From: Tetragonia tetragonoides
Lineage: Eukaryota > Streptophyta > Magnoliopsida > Caryophyllales > Aizoaceae
Length of the DNA: 64,000 bases
Direction: 5' to 3'
Assembly: GCA_038025085.1 (NCBI GenBank)
Contig: CM076146.1
Coordinates: 17,396,001 to 17,460,000, forward strand
Below, one piece after another: positions 10,401-21,479 of the stretch (positions within the stretch are counted from its first letter, which is position 1; each line of letters opens with the position of its first letter). The position numbers and the translations under genes are program-made. Below the pieces are notes generated by a model. The model made no database searches, was not told the origin of the DNA, and saw only the letters and a list, made by a program, of their open reading frames with translations.

Positions 10401-11960
10401 TCTTTCCTACTAACTGTCACTCGTACTTTACATTCCATTCTACAAATTGGCTTTATCCTCTCATCTCTTGTTCTCTTAGAAACTCTTTTTCCTGCCCGAT
10501 GACATGCAAATGATCTGAATTTGATATCACCATTTTTATCTTTGTTTAATGAGAACTTCACAAACGCAAACCCCATACTCTTAGCATATTTTTGCAACTT
10601 CACAAAAACAACTTCATCACGACCATATGTGTCCCCTTCAATGGCTACCTCAATCTCTAAACGTTTCGCCTCCTCTCCTTCACAATCACCCCTACCATCA
10701 TCGTCCTCCCTTTCATCGCCTTCACTCTCATCCATCCCACTCTCATAGTTATCGGTATAATACCCAATATCCTCCTCAATCTCATTCTCTATATCCTCAA
10801 TCTTATCTGGTATATCCTCCTCACTTGCACTTCCATAATCCAAGGAAGCTGATCGGGAGTGTAAGGAAAATCCCCAAGGTAAGTTGTCATTGTCACTATC
10901 ACTGCCACTGCCACTGTCACTACCACTGTCACTATCACTATCCATATCCCGTGTCTTATACTGCAACCAACCAAGTCCAGGCTCCACACACCAAAACAAA
11001 ACATCAATAAACAATTGATTTTTTTACTGACAGAAAACTAAAGTCATAGCAAGATTCTATAATCAATGAAACACATAGCTGACCATCACTATAATAAAAT
11101 CATCCGTTAGACACTAGATTAAAGATAAGAACAACCAAACACCTCAATGATTTTTGACCAAAACATTAACATCTGAAGTTCCTGTTAATTTCCTACGAAG
11201 TGCAATTTCATACAAGATTTCCTTTCCTATGTCAACCAAATGACTTTAATTATGCAAACAAAGAACCAAGCGTAATGCTAACATATTTCATTCACATAGT
11301 TGAGTTGGCGACTTAAAAACCTAGTGAATATGACAAATAACAGCATAATTATACAGATTTCAGCAGATATACACAGCTTATATGTCAACAGGGATTAAAT
11401 TATTGTTAAATTGACTTTCAAATCGACAGACTTGCCAGATTAGGGAATGGAATTTAGAAATGACCTGTTCTTCAAAGTAACACCAACATCAAGTCCAATT
11501 TTTTTCCCTTTTCTTGTAACAAATGACTGCAAGACAAAAATCAAAACGACTTCGTCAGAGAATTCTATTTCAACTACTAAACTCCCTACGCGTACAAACA
11601 TTCAATCTTAGTTCAATTTCTCCATCTATTGTTTATTTGAGCTGAATTCACAACAAACAAAGCAAACCCAAAAAAGATTAACAAAATAAGCATAAATCAA
11701 CAAAACTCACCTTACAATTAGGCGGACAACAACCAAATCGAGAGAGAGAGAGAGAGCAACACAATCAACAGAGAAGATGAACGAACTATAAATATGAGGA
11801 GAGAGATAGAGGTTCGCCCCAAAAATGGAGAAAAACACGTGAGTATGGTGAGAGAGTTGAAAAATTGCCACAGACAGGTGAGTGAGGAGAGAGAGAGACG
11901 TTGAGTGAGGGAAAATGAAGTTATGAGTCAAAATTGGAATGACCCGTAAAGGGAAAGAAG
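7401..11960 (-). pseudogene. FAR1/FRS-type, MULE-transposase-derived gene with one in-frame stop
   Basis: FAR1/FRS proteins are domesticated Mutator-like transposases, some of which act as transcription factors. From the ATG at 10945 the frame gives an acidic N-terminus (1-100), a FAR1 DNA-binding domain (about 115-200) and a MULE transposase core. The core has 'ISFDTTY' (Asp near 325), 'IISDQ' (Asp near 387) and 'CLWHI'. It then reaches a SWIM finger with 'CVCKMWT', an in-frame TGA at 9050-9052, then 'KRILCRHT' in the same frame. The frame continues to about 8471, followed by repeated tail exons to about 7401. A 5' leader exon (ending 11711) and an intron (10961-11710, GT-AG) precede the ATG. 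The in-frame ATG at 11014 lies in that intron and is not preferred. The lesion truncates only the finger and tail. It could instead be an active MULE's transposase, but no terminal inverted repeats were identified. Confidence 0.85.
7530..8620 (-). repeat. Tandem array of duplicated 3' exons in the FAR1-type gene
   Basis: At least four related exon-like blocks lie at about 8471-8600, 8275-8387, 8066-8205 and 7810-7975. A short exon-like piece lies at 7690-7730. They encode variants of 'TGSKTKGRKAK' with Ser/Thr/Pro-rich lead-ins such as 'PSTTPSQ' and 'SPPRAPIV'. They are flanked by CAG acceptors and by GTAAGT, GTTAGT or GTGAGT donors. The intervening introns share 'ATGATACACTTCTA' and 'AATCAACAAACAA' words. 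The whole exon-intron unit was therefore copied. The copy at 7810-7975 has a frameshift in an A-run. Confidence 0.7.
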
Positions 11961-12199
11961 GAGAGAGAAAATAAAATGTGATGTGTTGTCGGCTTATGGT
12001 TGGTCCATTAGCTGGTCACATGGATCACAAATGAAATGAAACAATATCAACCCTTGATAACCGAATGCCCAATCTAATGGCTATCAACACTCGGAAGATT
12101 AATTTTTTTTCGTTGTTTTTTTGTAAGGAACAAAAATAAATTCTTATCAAAATTCCTAAGTTAAATTGTACAATGGATATGATCAAGATTGATTTACAC

Positions 12200-14225
12200 C
12201 TCTGAATCCTAAGATCTCTTAGTAAAATTAACTAATATATTTCCTATACTTATGTAATGTCAATACTAATAAGTGATAAAAAGCAAGTTTGAGAGTGATT
12301 TAGACTTCTCCGGCTCAATTTAGACGTCATTGGGACAATAAGTGCGAATCACTCTCAACGATCGTAATGGTTTAGACTAAGTTCTCTTTTTAAAAACACG
12401 AAATACATTCCCCCGACTCTTTTAATATCAATCTAACAAGTGATCAAAAGCAAGTTTGAGAGTGATTTAGACCTCTCCAGCTCAATTTAGAAGTCATTGG
12501 GACTATAAGTGCTAATCACTCTCAACGATCGTAATGGTTTAGACTAAGCTCTCTTATTAAAAACACGAAATACAATCCCAGACTATTGTAATATCAATCC
12601 TAACAAGTGATCAAAAGCAAGTTTGAGAGTGATTAAGACCTCTCCGGCTCAATTTAGAAGTCATTGGGACTATAAGTGTTAATCACTCTCAACGATCGTA
12701 ATGGTTTAGACTAAGCTCTCTTATTAAAAACATGAAATAAATTCCCCCGACTCTTTTAATATCAAACCTAACAACTGATCAAAAGCATGTTCGAGAGTGA
12801 TTTAGACATCTCCGGCTCAATTTAGAAGTCATTAGGACTATAAGTGCTAATCACTCTCAACGATCGTAATGGTTTAGAGTAAGCTATCTTATTAAAAACA
12901 CGAAATACATTCCCCCGACTCTTTTAATATCAATCCTAACAAGTGATCAAAAGCAAGTTTGAGAGTGATTTGGACATCTCCGGCTCAATTTAGAAGTCAT
13001 TGGGACTATAAGTGCCAATCACTCTCAACAATCGTAATAGTTTAGACTAAGCTATCTTATTAAAAACACAAAATATATTCCCCTGACTCTTTTAATATCA
13101 ATCCTAACAAGTAATCAAAAGCAAGTTTGTGTGTTATTTAGACATCTCCGGCTCAATTTAGAAGTCATTGGGACTATAATTGCTAATCACCCTCAACGAT
13201 CATAATGGTTTAGACTAAGCTATCTTAATAAAAACACGAAATACAATCCCCGGACTATTGTAATATCAATCCTAACAAGTGATCAAAAGCAAGTTTGAGA
13301 GTGATTAAGACCTCTCCGGCTCAATTTAGAAGTCATTGGGACTATAATTGCTAATCACCCTCAACGATCGTAATGGTTTAGACTAAGCTATCTTAATAAA
13401 AACACGAAATACAATCCCCGGACTATTGTAATATCAATCCTAACAAGTGATCAAAAGCAAGTTTGAGAGTGATTAAGACCTCTCCGGCTCAATTTAGACG
13501 TCATTGGGACTATAATTGCTAATCACTCTGAACAATCGTAATGGTTTAGACTAATCTCTCTTATTAAAAACACGAAATACATTCTCTAGACTCTTCTAAT
13601 ATCAATCCTAACAAGTGATCAAAAGCAAGTTCGAGAGTAATTTAGACCTCTCCGGCTCAATTTAGACGTCATTAGGACAATAAGTGCTAATCACTCTCAA
13701 CGATCGTAATGGTTTAGACTAAGTTCTATTTTTAAAAACACGAATACCATTCCATAGACTCTTGCAATATCAATCCTAACAAGTGATCGATCAAAAGCAA
13801 GTTCGAGAGTGATTTAGACCTCTCCGGCTCAATTTAGAAGTTATCGGGACTATCAGTACTAATCACTCTCAACGGTCGTAATAGTTTAGACTAAGCTCTC
13901 ATAGTAATAATACGAAATACATTCCCTAGACTCTTCACTCTTGTAATATCAACACAATCAAGTGATCAATAACATGTTGGAAAGTGATTTAGACCATTCC
14001 GACTTATTTTAAACGTTATTGGGACAAAAAGTGACAATCACTCTCAACGATCGTAATGGTTTAGACTAAGCTATCTTATTAATAATACGGAATACATTCT
14101 GAACACTTATGTATTATCATTTCTAACAAGTGATCAAAAGCACGTTCGATAGTGATTTAGACCATTTCAGCTCTATTTAAACGTCATTGGGACAAAAAAT
14201 ATGCTAATCACTTTCAACTATATTA
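12200..14225. repeat. 168-bp satellite array, about 12 copies
   Basis: The word 'CAAGTGATCAAAAGCA' or a variant recurs at 12437, 12604, 12772, 12940, 13108, 13276, 13444, 13612, 13780, 13959 and 14127, with a diverged copy at 12270. Spacing is 167-168 bp except for one 179-bp unit. Each unit holds TTGAGAGTGATT and, about 45 bases later, its complement AATCACTCTCAA, followed by 'CGATCG'. The outer copies are more diverged than the central ones. The array begins about 240 bp upstream of the FAR1-type gene's leader exon. Confidence 0.93.
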
Positions 14226-14564
14226 TGTCGTAATGCTTATTTACAACTTTCTAAAATAATTACTTAAATTATATTAACTATAGTTGAGAGTGAGATTAAA
14301 TGACTATCCTAAACTCAACGATATTAAACTAAATTGCAAGTATTAGGCTTCGAATCTACATATCACACAAATAATAACACTATATTTTCAATTCAGATAA
14401 CTACATAAAGTGATAGTAAGTCTTGTTAATAAAATGAACACAAGATTAATAGGGTATAGTAAGACTATTACATTATTTATATTAACACTAATACGAGATT
14501 ATATTTTTTGGATGCAAAGTAATACTCTGTACGAGATTATATAATAGTATCCAAATTTTGGGTT

Positions 14565-14894
14565 TCATAATAATTTATAAATGCAGCAAGGCCCATTTAT
14601 ACTCAACACGGCCCAGTTCCCTAACACTTTACCCCAACCCTCTTTCATGGGTCGTGTTCTTTTCCAACATTGGCCCAGATTGTAAATGGGCTCAATAGCA
14701 TAGCAAGTGAATGATGATTCATGAGGAAATTGGATCATCAAGAGGACTGATGTTGCAGCTTCAGTCCATGGAAATCCGTCCCCTGATGTATCTCTTTGGA
14801 GGTCTTGGATTGGATCCATTAAGCTGAACAATATCAAATGACACACCAGGTGTTTCTTGCTTCCTTCAACACCTTGTTGATCATGAAGTACCAT
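14565..14894 (-). CDS. Unrecognised 109-aa reading frame
   Basis: An ATG-started minus-strand frame of 109 codons contains 'DTSGDGFPWTEAATSVLLM' and 'PIYNLGQCWKRTRPMKEGW'. I do not recognise the family. The tryptophan- and proline-rich composition is more protein-like than most chance frames in this AT-rich window. The purine-rich stretch at 15160-15410 could be its 5' leader, which on the minus strand would be CT-rich. It may be an exon fragment captured by a Mutator-like element (see 15100-15600). Confidence 0.3.
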   Translation of the reverse strand: MVLHDQQGVEGSKKHLVCHLILFSLMDPIQDLQRDTSGDGFPWTEAATSVLLMIQFPHESSFTCYAIEPIYNLGQCWKRTRPMKEGWGKVLGNWAVLSINGPCCIYKLL

Positions 14895-14905
14895 GTTGTT
14901 GCATT

Positions 14906-15055
14906 GAGGAGCATCCCAAGTACCTAACTGCTAACTATTGCTGCAAATACAGAACATTGAATACAATCTACTAATCAATTGAGGAGCATACCAAGTGCCT
15001 AACTGCTAACTATTGTTGCAAATACAAAACAATGAATACAGTCTAATCAGTTAAA
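14906..15055. repeat. Tandem duplication, about 76-bp unit, two copies
   Basis: Two adjacent copies share 'CTAACTGCTAACTATTG' and 'GCAAATACA.AACA.TGAATACA'. The first starts at 14906 and the second near 14982, with few differences. They lie directly upstream of the 109-aa frame on the minus strand. Confidence 0.8.
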
Positions 15056-15099
15056 CTTCCTCTTTCTTTAGTTAACTTTTCGTCGCTTTTAGTAACGGC

Positions 15100-15600
15100 A
15101 CAAGATGTTTAGTGAAAAAATAATTAATCCCGATTATTATTTACACAATGGGGGGCTTAATTCAGTACACAATTGGAGAAAGAGGGACGATGGAGAGAGA
15201 GAGTGCGTGGAATGGAGAATTCACGATAGACGGTAGACAAGAATGGAGGCGGATACAGAAGGAGGTACCATGGTTTTGGGTTATATGTGGAGAGAAATGG
15301 ATGGCGAACAGTGGCAAAGGTGGTCGACAAAAATGGAGGAGTTGTCGGGGTTGGTTTTCTGAAGAGAGAGAGGGATGGATCACATAATGGATTGTTTGTG
15401 GAGAGAGAGGGATGGATCAGTGGAATCTAAAAAAGAAAATCAATTGTGCTATTACTCCATTGCCCTTTTACAATTTCTTTAAACAATAACAATTAATTAA
15501 CAAAATTGGACCCCACTCCTCAATTTCTTTACTAAAACCTTCAAATAGACGAAATCGAGCATCTATTTGATAGACGCGTACAATTTTTGTTTGTAATATA
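15100..15600 (-). other. Leader-like region plus element-terminus-like sequence
   Basis: 15160-15410 is GA-rich on the plus strand and resembles the 5' leader regions at 36.9-37.1 kb. The segment 15441-15590 resembles 37190-37320. Both contain 'GCTATTAC', 'ATTGCCCTTT' and then 'CAATTTCTTTACTAAAAC' followed by a few bases and 'AAATAGAC'. The order (leader, then this block, in the same orientation) is the same at both sites. I infer related ends of Mutator-like elements. Confidence 0.4.
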
Positions 15601-16894
15601 TGTGATTTTAGAGACTTGCTCAACTAAGTTTAGAAACTATGTTAGAATTATGAAAGAATGACCAGCTTATGTCTTAAGCTTTGTAATATGCTACAGAGCA
15701 AAGTAATGAGTTATAAAAGAAGAGAAAATGATACTTAAAGTTCTCTTGTGGTACGAGCTTAAAAAAAAGATATGAGCTAAGTATATAACGTAATGTGAAC
15801 ACGTCATAGGAAAGAAAAGAAATGCAGAGCTTTTAAGATACCAAATCAGATGTGAAAAGAAGAAAGATTGTTGATGTGGTTGTTACTATAAACTAGCTAG
15901 TGAATATGTGAGTAGTTATGTGATGTGTTGTGCTTATGTCATAAGATACAAAAGAAATGAAAAACTACTTAAGCTACTAATAACGTAAAGTGGAAGATGG
16001 CTCTGGGTAGTAGGAACCTACGGGTACTCCAGATGTGTTATATGGGAGACGTCCCCAGAACTTAGCTCCGGTCCCCAGTTGTGATCTAGCCCCTAGTTGT
16101 GGCTATGACCCCCAGTTGTGGTCAGCAGGTATAGCATATTTGGCCCCTAGTTGTGGCTTGACCCCCAGTTGTGGTCAAGGGTTTAAACGCCCCCGAGATG
16201 CGGCGACCCTAGGAACCTCTCCCTTATGCCCAGCTCAGTAATGCAAGATTAATAATAAAAGCTTTCTTAAACTAGCAAGATAACCAGAGTTATAGAGTTT
16301 ATCTAAAGATTGATACTTACTTATGTTTTGTGTATGATTGATGATGTATCTTCAGTGTAAATGCGATTTATAGACGCAAAATAAGTAGATTAAAGTGTAT
16401 ATATGAACTGAAGCATGTTTTATACGTTTAGACTTGATTTGAATTTAGAATGAGCTTTACGTACTAGATGTGAGTTACCAGCTTTGCTGACGTTGCATAT
16501 TCTCACCTTTTTGCAGATTGAAGTTTATGTTTATACAAACACCAGTGAGGAACGCTTCAGATTAGACTTATGCAGGGATATAGTAGTTGTTCTTTTATAG
16601 AGTCGAGTAAATTGTAAGAAATAGACCACCTAGTTTATTTTTGAGATTATTATTAATAGTTTAAGTTCAAGAGCCTTACACTCATTCGTATGAGTGAGTG
16701 TGGCGGTAGCGCCCCGGATTTTATTAGAGTCTTCCGCTCGGTTGTTGGATTTTGTTTTAATTTTCTGTTTAAGGAGGTTTTTAGAAAGTCGATAACTTGG
16801 GATGTCTATTTACAAAGGAAACTCTGCCGAAATTTTGGCTCGAGATTTAATTATTTTTATTTATTTATTTTAGTAGAAAATTCGGGGTGTTATA
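15601..16894 (+). mobile_element. LTR of a Ty3/gypsy Tekay-like element (left end uncertain)
   Basis: The right end reads 'AATTCGGGGTGTTATAA', a degraded form of the GGGGTGTTACA terminus common to plant Tekay/Del LTRs. The stretch 'GCGGTAGCGCCCCGGATTT' with 'TCCGCTCGGTTGTTGG' shortly after is typical of the 3' part of such LTRs. A matching left end (TGTAACACC) was not found, so the left limit is arbitrary. The right edge abuts a copia RNase H frame exactly at 16894/16895, which suggests insertion into that older copia element. No internal gypsy domains adjoin it, so this is a solo or truncated LTR. Confidence 0.55.
16060..16182. repeat. Short dispersed repeat 'CCCCAGTTGTGG', five copies
   Basis: Within the LTR, near-identical copies of 'CCCCAGTTGTGG' or 'CCCCTAGTTGTGG' occur five times in about 110 bp, with alternating spacers. 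It looks like an internal promoter-type repeat of the LTR. It also opens a chance frame (16035-16241) that I do not consider coding. Confidence 0.75.
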
Positions 16895-17790
16895 ATTATC
16901 CACTTGACAATCACAACACATGGATACTAGTGTAGCCGGTCTTCCCCACGATGGAATATCTGTATGCAAACTTCTTAGCCATTCGACTTTATAACCTGCC
17001 ACATTCTCAAATAAAAATTTAGATTCCCATGTTAATCTTCGCAACACAAAAATGTTTGGAAGCTTTCCAAAATATAGCAGCACTAGCAAGAATATTTCAT
17101 CATTCTTGCAGACTTAGTTGGCATGTCAAATTCCTTCAAACACAAGGAAATTTCTTGTAGTGCAAATTAAACCCCAATTAATAGTATATTACAAATACCT
17201 CAAAAATATAATAAAAGTATTCCAACAATCATGTTTTGGTTTATGAGTATATCTACTTAACCTGCTCACGTCATATGCTATATTTGGTATGACATAACTC
17301 GTTAGAACCCATAACACTTCCAATACTCTTAACATATTCCTCTTGTGATATACTATCACCTCTATTCTTTTTTTAGCGAGAGTAGAATCAAATTGACTAA
17401 ACTTTTTAAAATTTTCTCAACTTAATGAGACCGATTCAAACTCAAACTCTCAGAAATTCTAGTGATTTTAATGCCAAGAATTACATCGGCTTCACCCATG
17501 TTTTTCAAATCAAAACATGATTTCAAGAAAGATTTTGTTGTGTTTACCACATCCATACTTGTACCAAAATTGAGCAAGTCATTCACAAATAAGCATATTA
17601 TAACACATTCATGCTCATCACATTTATAATAAGTACAAGCATTATAATCATCAACCTTGAAACCATCGAAATCAAAGTGCAATGAAATTTATCATACAAT
17701 TGTTTGGGTGCATATTGAGTAATCTCATGGATTCGTTTGACCACATTGAATCAATGAATGTTGGGTATCCACCACGATTTCCCCAATCTA
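16895..17790 (-). pseudogene. Degenerate Ty1/copia pol fragment (RT and RNase H)
   Basis: Reading on the minus strand, 17790-17422 gives reverse transcriptase. It has 'APKQ.YDKFH', then 'DGFKVDDYNACTYYKCDEH', 'CLFVNDLL' and 'FDLKNMGEADVILGIKI'. The catalytic YVDD box is changed to FVND, so the first catalytic Asp is lost. After a disrupted stretch, 17090-16895 gives RNase H with 'VEWLRSLHTDIPSWGRP' and 'CCDCQ'. Domain order is correct for copia. Several frame breaks separate the pieces and the element has no LTRs here. The gypsy-type LTR interrupts it at 16894. Confidence 0.85.
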
Positions 17791-18099
17791 AAGGCCTTAA
17801 AACTCATCCCCCTCGATGATTCAACAACAAAATTAAGACCAATTTTTCTTTAATTATATGGTTAATTGACTGCACTTTGTCTATTGCTAAATGAGTCATC
17901 TCTTACCATTACACACTGATTTTGACAAATCACAATTAAAGAAAATTGGGCACTTAGCTTTCCCCAATATATTTCAATAAATGTTTATATATGTTAAGTG
18001 TAATTATTTCTTAGTCGAAAATGTTGGTCAAAGCTGGTCCCTTCCTTGGACCAAACCAGTTAAATCTTAAACAAATAACCCCACCAAAATAAGAGCACA

Positions 18100-19440
18100 A
18101 AAATATCCCATTCCCAACATCTATCCTCTTCTCCTACCCTAAACCCTAAGGAAACCCTAATTTCAAACCCCCAAATTGAACACCATGTTCAACAACCAAC
18201 CCCAATCCCCACCATCCCCGTCGTCAGCGTTGACACCACCACCACCCCCAAGCCCAACCAGCTCAACTGACTCCAGCACCCCAAAAACACCCCCAGTCAT
18301 GTTGAAGGTAGCCGATTCTGTCCGTTGCTTCAATCATCTAACGGGGACAAATCTGGAGATGAACTAGAACGACATTAACCTCTACTATTTCATCATGTTT
18401 GGCGGTCAACAGATGCTAGTTTGCAACCAAGAGCTACGCAAAATAATTATGTCCCCGATGCAAACAGAGGACCTATGGAAGAATCTGCAAATGAAATGGA
18501 AAGGACAAAATCGGCCTGCCCACCTACCACAGATGGAAGACCTCACGGGTCTAAACCCAGTTGTTTGGGAAACAATGTGGGAAAAAATGGAAGAGGAGAA
18601 AATGGAGTATCTAATTCCATAGGAGTTTTTGGAGATAGTGGATCCAACGTCATCACTTCCTTTGGCGAAGGAAGCGTATCTGTTGAAATCAAGTTTAATG
18701 ACGATAGAGTTGGGGAGCTACACGGACGCAATGGTAAGCGTCCAAAGAATAAACCCAGCTCCACCAATGGAGATGTGGATATCACGGCCGGAAATGGAGG
18801 TTAGAGGAAGAAGAAATCTACATTAGTGGATCCTGAAACCGAAAGAACACACAGAAAAAAGCCTAAAGCGGGAACACGAAGTAAGAGTTCGGGAGTATCT
18901 GGGAGGAAAGAAAGGGGGGCATAAGGAGCCTGGCGGGTACCCGAACCCTGAAGCTTTTATGTCTATCATAGCCTGGAACGCAAGGGGGATTGCAAGACCC
19001 TCCTTCTACCAAAACTTTTTGCAACTTAACCAAAATCACTCACCTGACCTTTTCATCCTTACAGAAACTAGAGTTGGTAGAGAAAATTGTGAGAATATTG
19101 TGAGGTCACTTCCTTTTGATAAGAGTTACTCAGTTGATCCTGTGAGTTTTTCTGGAGGCATTGTGGTGCTTTGGAACACAACTAGAGTTCATTTTCAGCC
19201 CATGAGCAGTTCACAGCAGGGAGTACATGGACTCGTTCAGGTACTCTCCTCAAAACACGATTTCTTTTTGTCTGATATTTATGCAAAGGAATCATGATGC
19301 TAAATATGAATTGTCATGTATGTCTATCTTCAGTAACTAAACTACCGTAGCTCTGTATGGGTGATTTTAATGAGGTCACCTCCAAAATGGGGAGGTAGAC
19401 CAGTTAAACGATACATATCGCTTGGACTTGTTTGTTTAAT
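18100..19440 (+). mobile_element. Truncated L1-type LINE (ORF1 remnants and start of ORF2 endonuclease)
   Basis: 18176-18370 encodes a Pro/Ser-rich ORF1-like N-terminus. 18421-18804 encodes a polar, Gly/Asn-rich ORF1 tail, and the DUF4283 core expected between them is missing. At 18959 an ATG opens ORF2 with an apurinic-type endonuclease, starting 'MSIIAWNARG' and containing 'PDLFILTETRVG'. After a frameshift near 19297, 'MGDFNEV' is still readable at about 19350. The endonuclease breaks off near 19440 and no reverse transcriptase follows. It is a dead copy that lost both the ORF1 core and most of ORF2. Confidence 0.85.
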
Positions 19441-19454
19441 GCCTGCTTGAATGA

Positions 19455-19602
19455 TTTTTTGAGAATCCTAGCTAAATCTCCAAGGGACTTTACCGGGGGT
19501 GGGGAATCCTAGCTAAATCTCCAATGGGCATTTGTCCTACTTCAATTAAACAGGTATTATAAGACCTGGGGGTGGGGAATCCTAGCTAAATCTCCAAGGC
19601 AC
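19455..19602. repeat. Three copies of 'GAATCCTAGCTAAATCTCC'
   Basis: The block recurs at about 19462, 19504 and 19577. The last two copies are preceded by 'GGGGTGGG'. It sits at the break point of the LINE, so it may mark a rearrangement junction. Confidence 0.8.
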
Positions 19603-19739
19603 ATTGCTGATGAAAAAATAAAGTAGCAACATTGAATCAGAAACAACAAAGTCAAATGATACTTTATATTCTCTAGGGTTTTCCTGCATCAAGATGAGAA
19701 CTGAAGACATACCTTCAGCAAAACCATCATAGCTTACGC

Positions 19740-21080
19740 TTACAGATGCTAAATGTCCAAATATCACCATCCTAAACAATCCAAAATAAAAGCACATTAG
19801 TTACAAAAGATGTGAATAAATTCTGTAGCCATCCCAATGATAGTGTGCTTATAGACTACCAATTTAGTAGCAAAGCTATACGCTTGTATAAGGATACTTT
19901 CAATGTAAAAGGGTGTGTTGATATCTACCTAGAAACATGCAATCTTATAACTTGATTTCAGCAAAAAATGATCAACTTTTATCCATTCATACTAGATAAT
20001 TATTGTTCAGCCCATCAAATAACCTGAGTTCATCACAACAATTGCACAAGCATTCTTATCCAGACAGACATTGGGCTATTTCAAATCTGATCAATTGATA
20101 TGTTTCAGTATCTGATCCTAGTAGCTCCTACAATATCAAGAAGCACTTCAGGAATCAACTAACATCTATTGTAAACTAAACTATATCCAAAACATGCATT
20201 TCATCTAAACAAATTCAATTAGTCATATATACTAAAAAGTTCAAAAACTCAACTCAAACACACCACTCTTACAGTTCCATTACTCCAAATGCAAGAAATT
20301 TCCACTTCTCTCTGCCCTTTCCTAAACCCAAAAACCATAATTTGGTCAAAATATCCACTTCTCAATCTCAATTACTAGAGAAATGATTGGGGAGTCTGTT
20401 GAAGGCGTGATGGGTACGGGTTGCAAAAGGAAATCTGATCAATTCATATGTTTCATTATCTGATCCTAGTAGTTGCCGAATAATCAAGCAGCACTTCAGG
20501 AGTCAACTAAACATCTATTGTAAACGAAACTATATCCAATTCACCAAAACATGCATTACCCATATATACTAAAAAGTTGAATATCTCAACTCAAACACTA
20601 TACTCTATACAGTTCCATTACTCTATACAGTTCCATTACTAGAAATGGAAGCAATGTCCACTTCTCTTTGCCATTTCCTAAAGCAAAATAACCATAATTT
20701 GGTCCAAATATCCACTTTTCAATCTCAATTAAGCAAAAATGAAACAAAACTTAAACCAGAAACCACAATTTACAGTATCAGGCAAACTCCAATAAACAGA
20801 AATTGAAAGATTCGCAAAATTATATATAGAAACAGAAATTGAATAGTCCATTAATAGGCGAACTAAAATAGGTGAAATACCTTGATATGATCAGATGCGC
20901 AGTACCGCAGGTAGTACCCAAATAACTGAGACGAGAAAACGAGAGTTATTGTACATTAGTAAACCCTAATCGAGTTTAGTTTAAACCCTAAAATCGAAAT
21001 GAAAGGGGAGATTTTATTCATATAACCATGAAAATTCTAGGTTTCAAAATCAACTACCTGAAATTTGGCCATGGAGTGAG
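19740..21080 (-). CDS. Possible 5' end of an unrecognised spliced gene
   Basis: On the minus strand an ATG near 21073 gives 'MAKFQ', followed directly by a GT donor. A second exon at about 20925-20881 adds 'LFGYYLRYCASDHIK' in phase and ends at a GTATTT donor. A possible third exon begins near 19770 after 'TTTAG' and has a GTAAGC donor further on. The region upstream of the ATG contains 'AACCCTAATTCTCTC', as in many plant leaders. I do not recognise the protein. Downstream exons would run into the LINE relic at 19.4 kb, so the gene may be cut off. The exon pair could also be chance. Confidence 0.3.
20081..20740. repeat. Tandem duplication, about 350-bp unit, two copies
   Basis: 20081-20391 and about 20430-20740 share long blocks. 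These include 'AATCTGATCAATT', 'TATCTGATCCTAGTAG', 'AGCACTTCAGGA', 'ATATATACTAAAAAGTT', 'CAGTTCCATTAC' and 'CATAATTTGGTC'. They lie in the large intron of the putative gene above. The copies differ by many substitutions and small gaps, so the duplication is not recent. Confidence 0.8.
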
Positions 21081-21479
21081 AGATTTTATTTAGTTTGCTG
21101 GACAAGAGGTAGAAATTGGGCCTCAGTAAGAGACTTAAGCTGACTATCATTGGGATTGATTTTGCGATTGAGCTGAGAGAATTAGGGTTCGTCTAATTTT
21201 GCTGGGAGTGAAATAATGAATGCTTTGCGTTTGCGTTTGCGTTTGTGTTTGTGTATCAAATGTCGTTTGAGGGAGAAGGTATTTGGGGGAAGGGGGAAAT
21301 GAAAATGGATATTGAAAAGGAAAAAAATAAGGCCCGTTGGCCTACCTCCTTATTTTCATGACCTTTAATGAGGTTATTTCGTTGGGTGAAGTCTATTTGT
21401 TGTCTAATTTTTTTTTTTATTATAAGTGAACTCTATTTCTTGATGTGTTGCTGGTCATGTAATGTTGTTGAGGAAATAA

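Noticed and set aside
10521..11010. Forward frames of 75 and 127 codons opposite the FAR1-type gene
   Set aside because: They are antisense shadows of its acidic Ser/Asp repeat region.
11014..11014. ATG at 11014 as the start of the FAR1-type protein
   Set aside because: The 23 residues before Met at 10945 lie upstream of a good CAG acceptor (exon start 10960) and look intronic.
12200..14225. Regular repeats as a CRISPR array
   Set aside because: The whole 168-bp unit is conserved, not a short repeat with unique spacers, and the context is plant nuclear DNA.
12200..14225. A centromere
   Set aside because: The unit length is suggestive, but the array is only 2 kb and lies beside genes. Nothing here shows CENH3 association.
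15148..15387. Open frames on both strands
   Set aside because: The GA-rich leader-like sequence keeps several frames open by chance, and no motif is seen.
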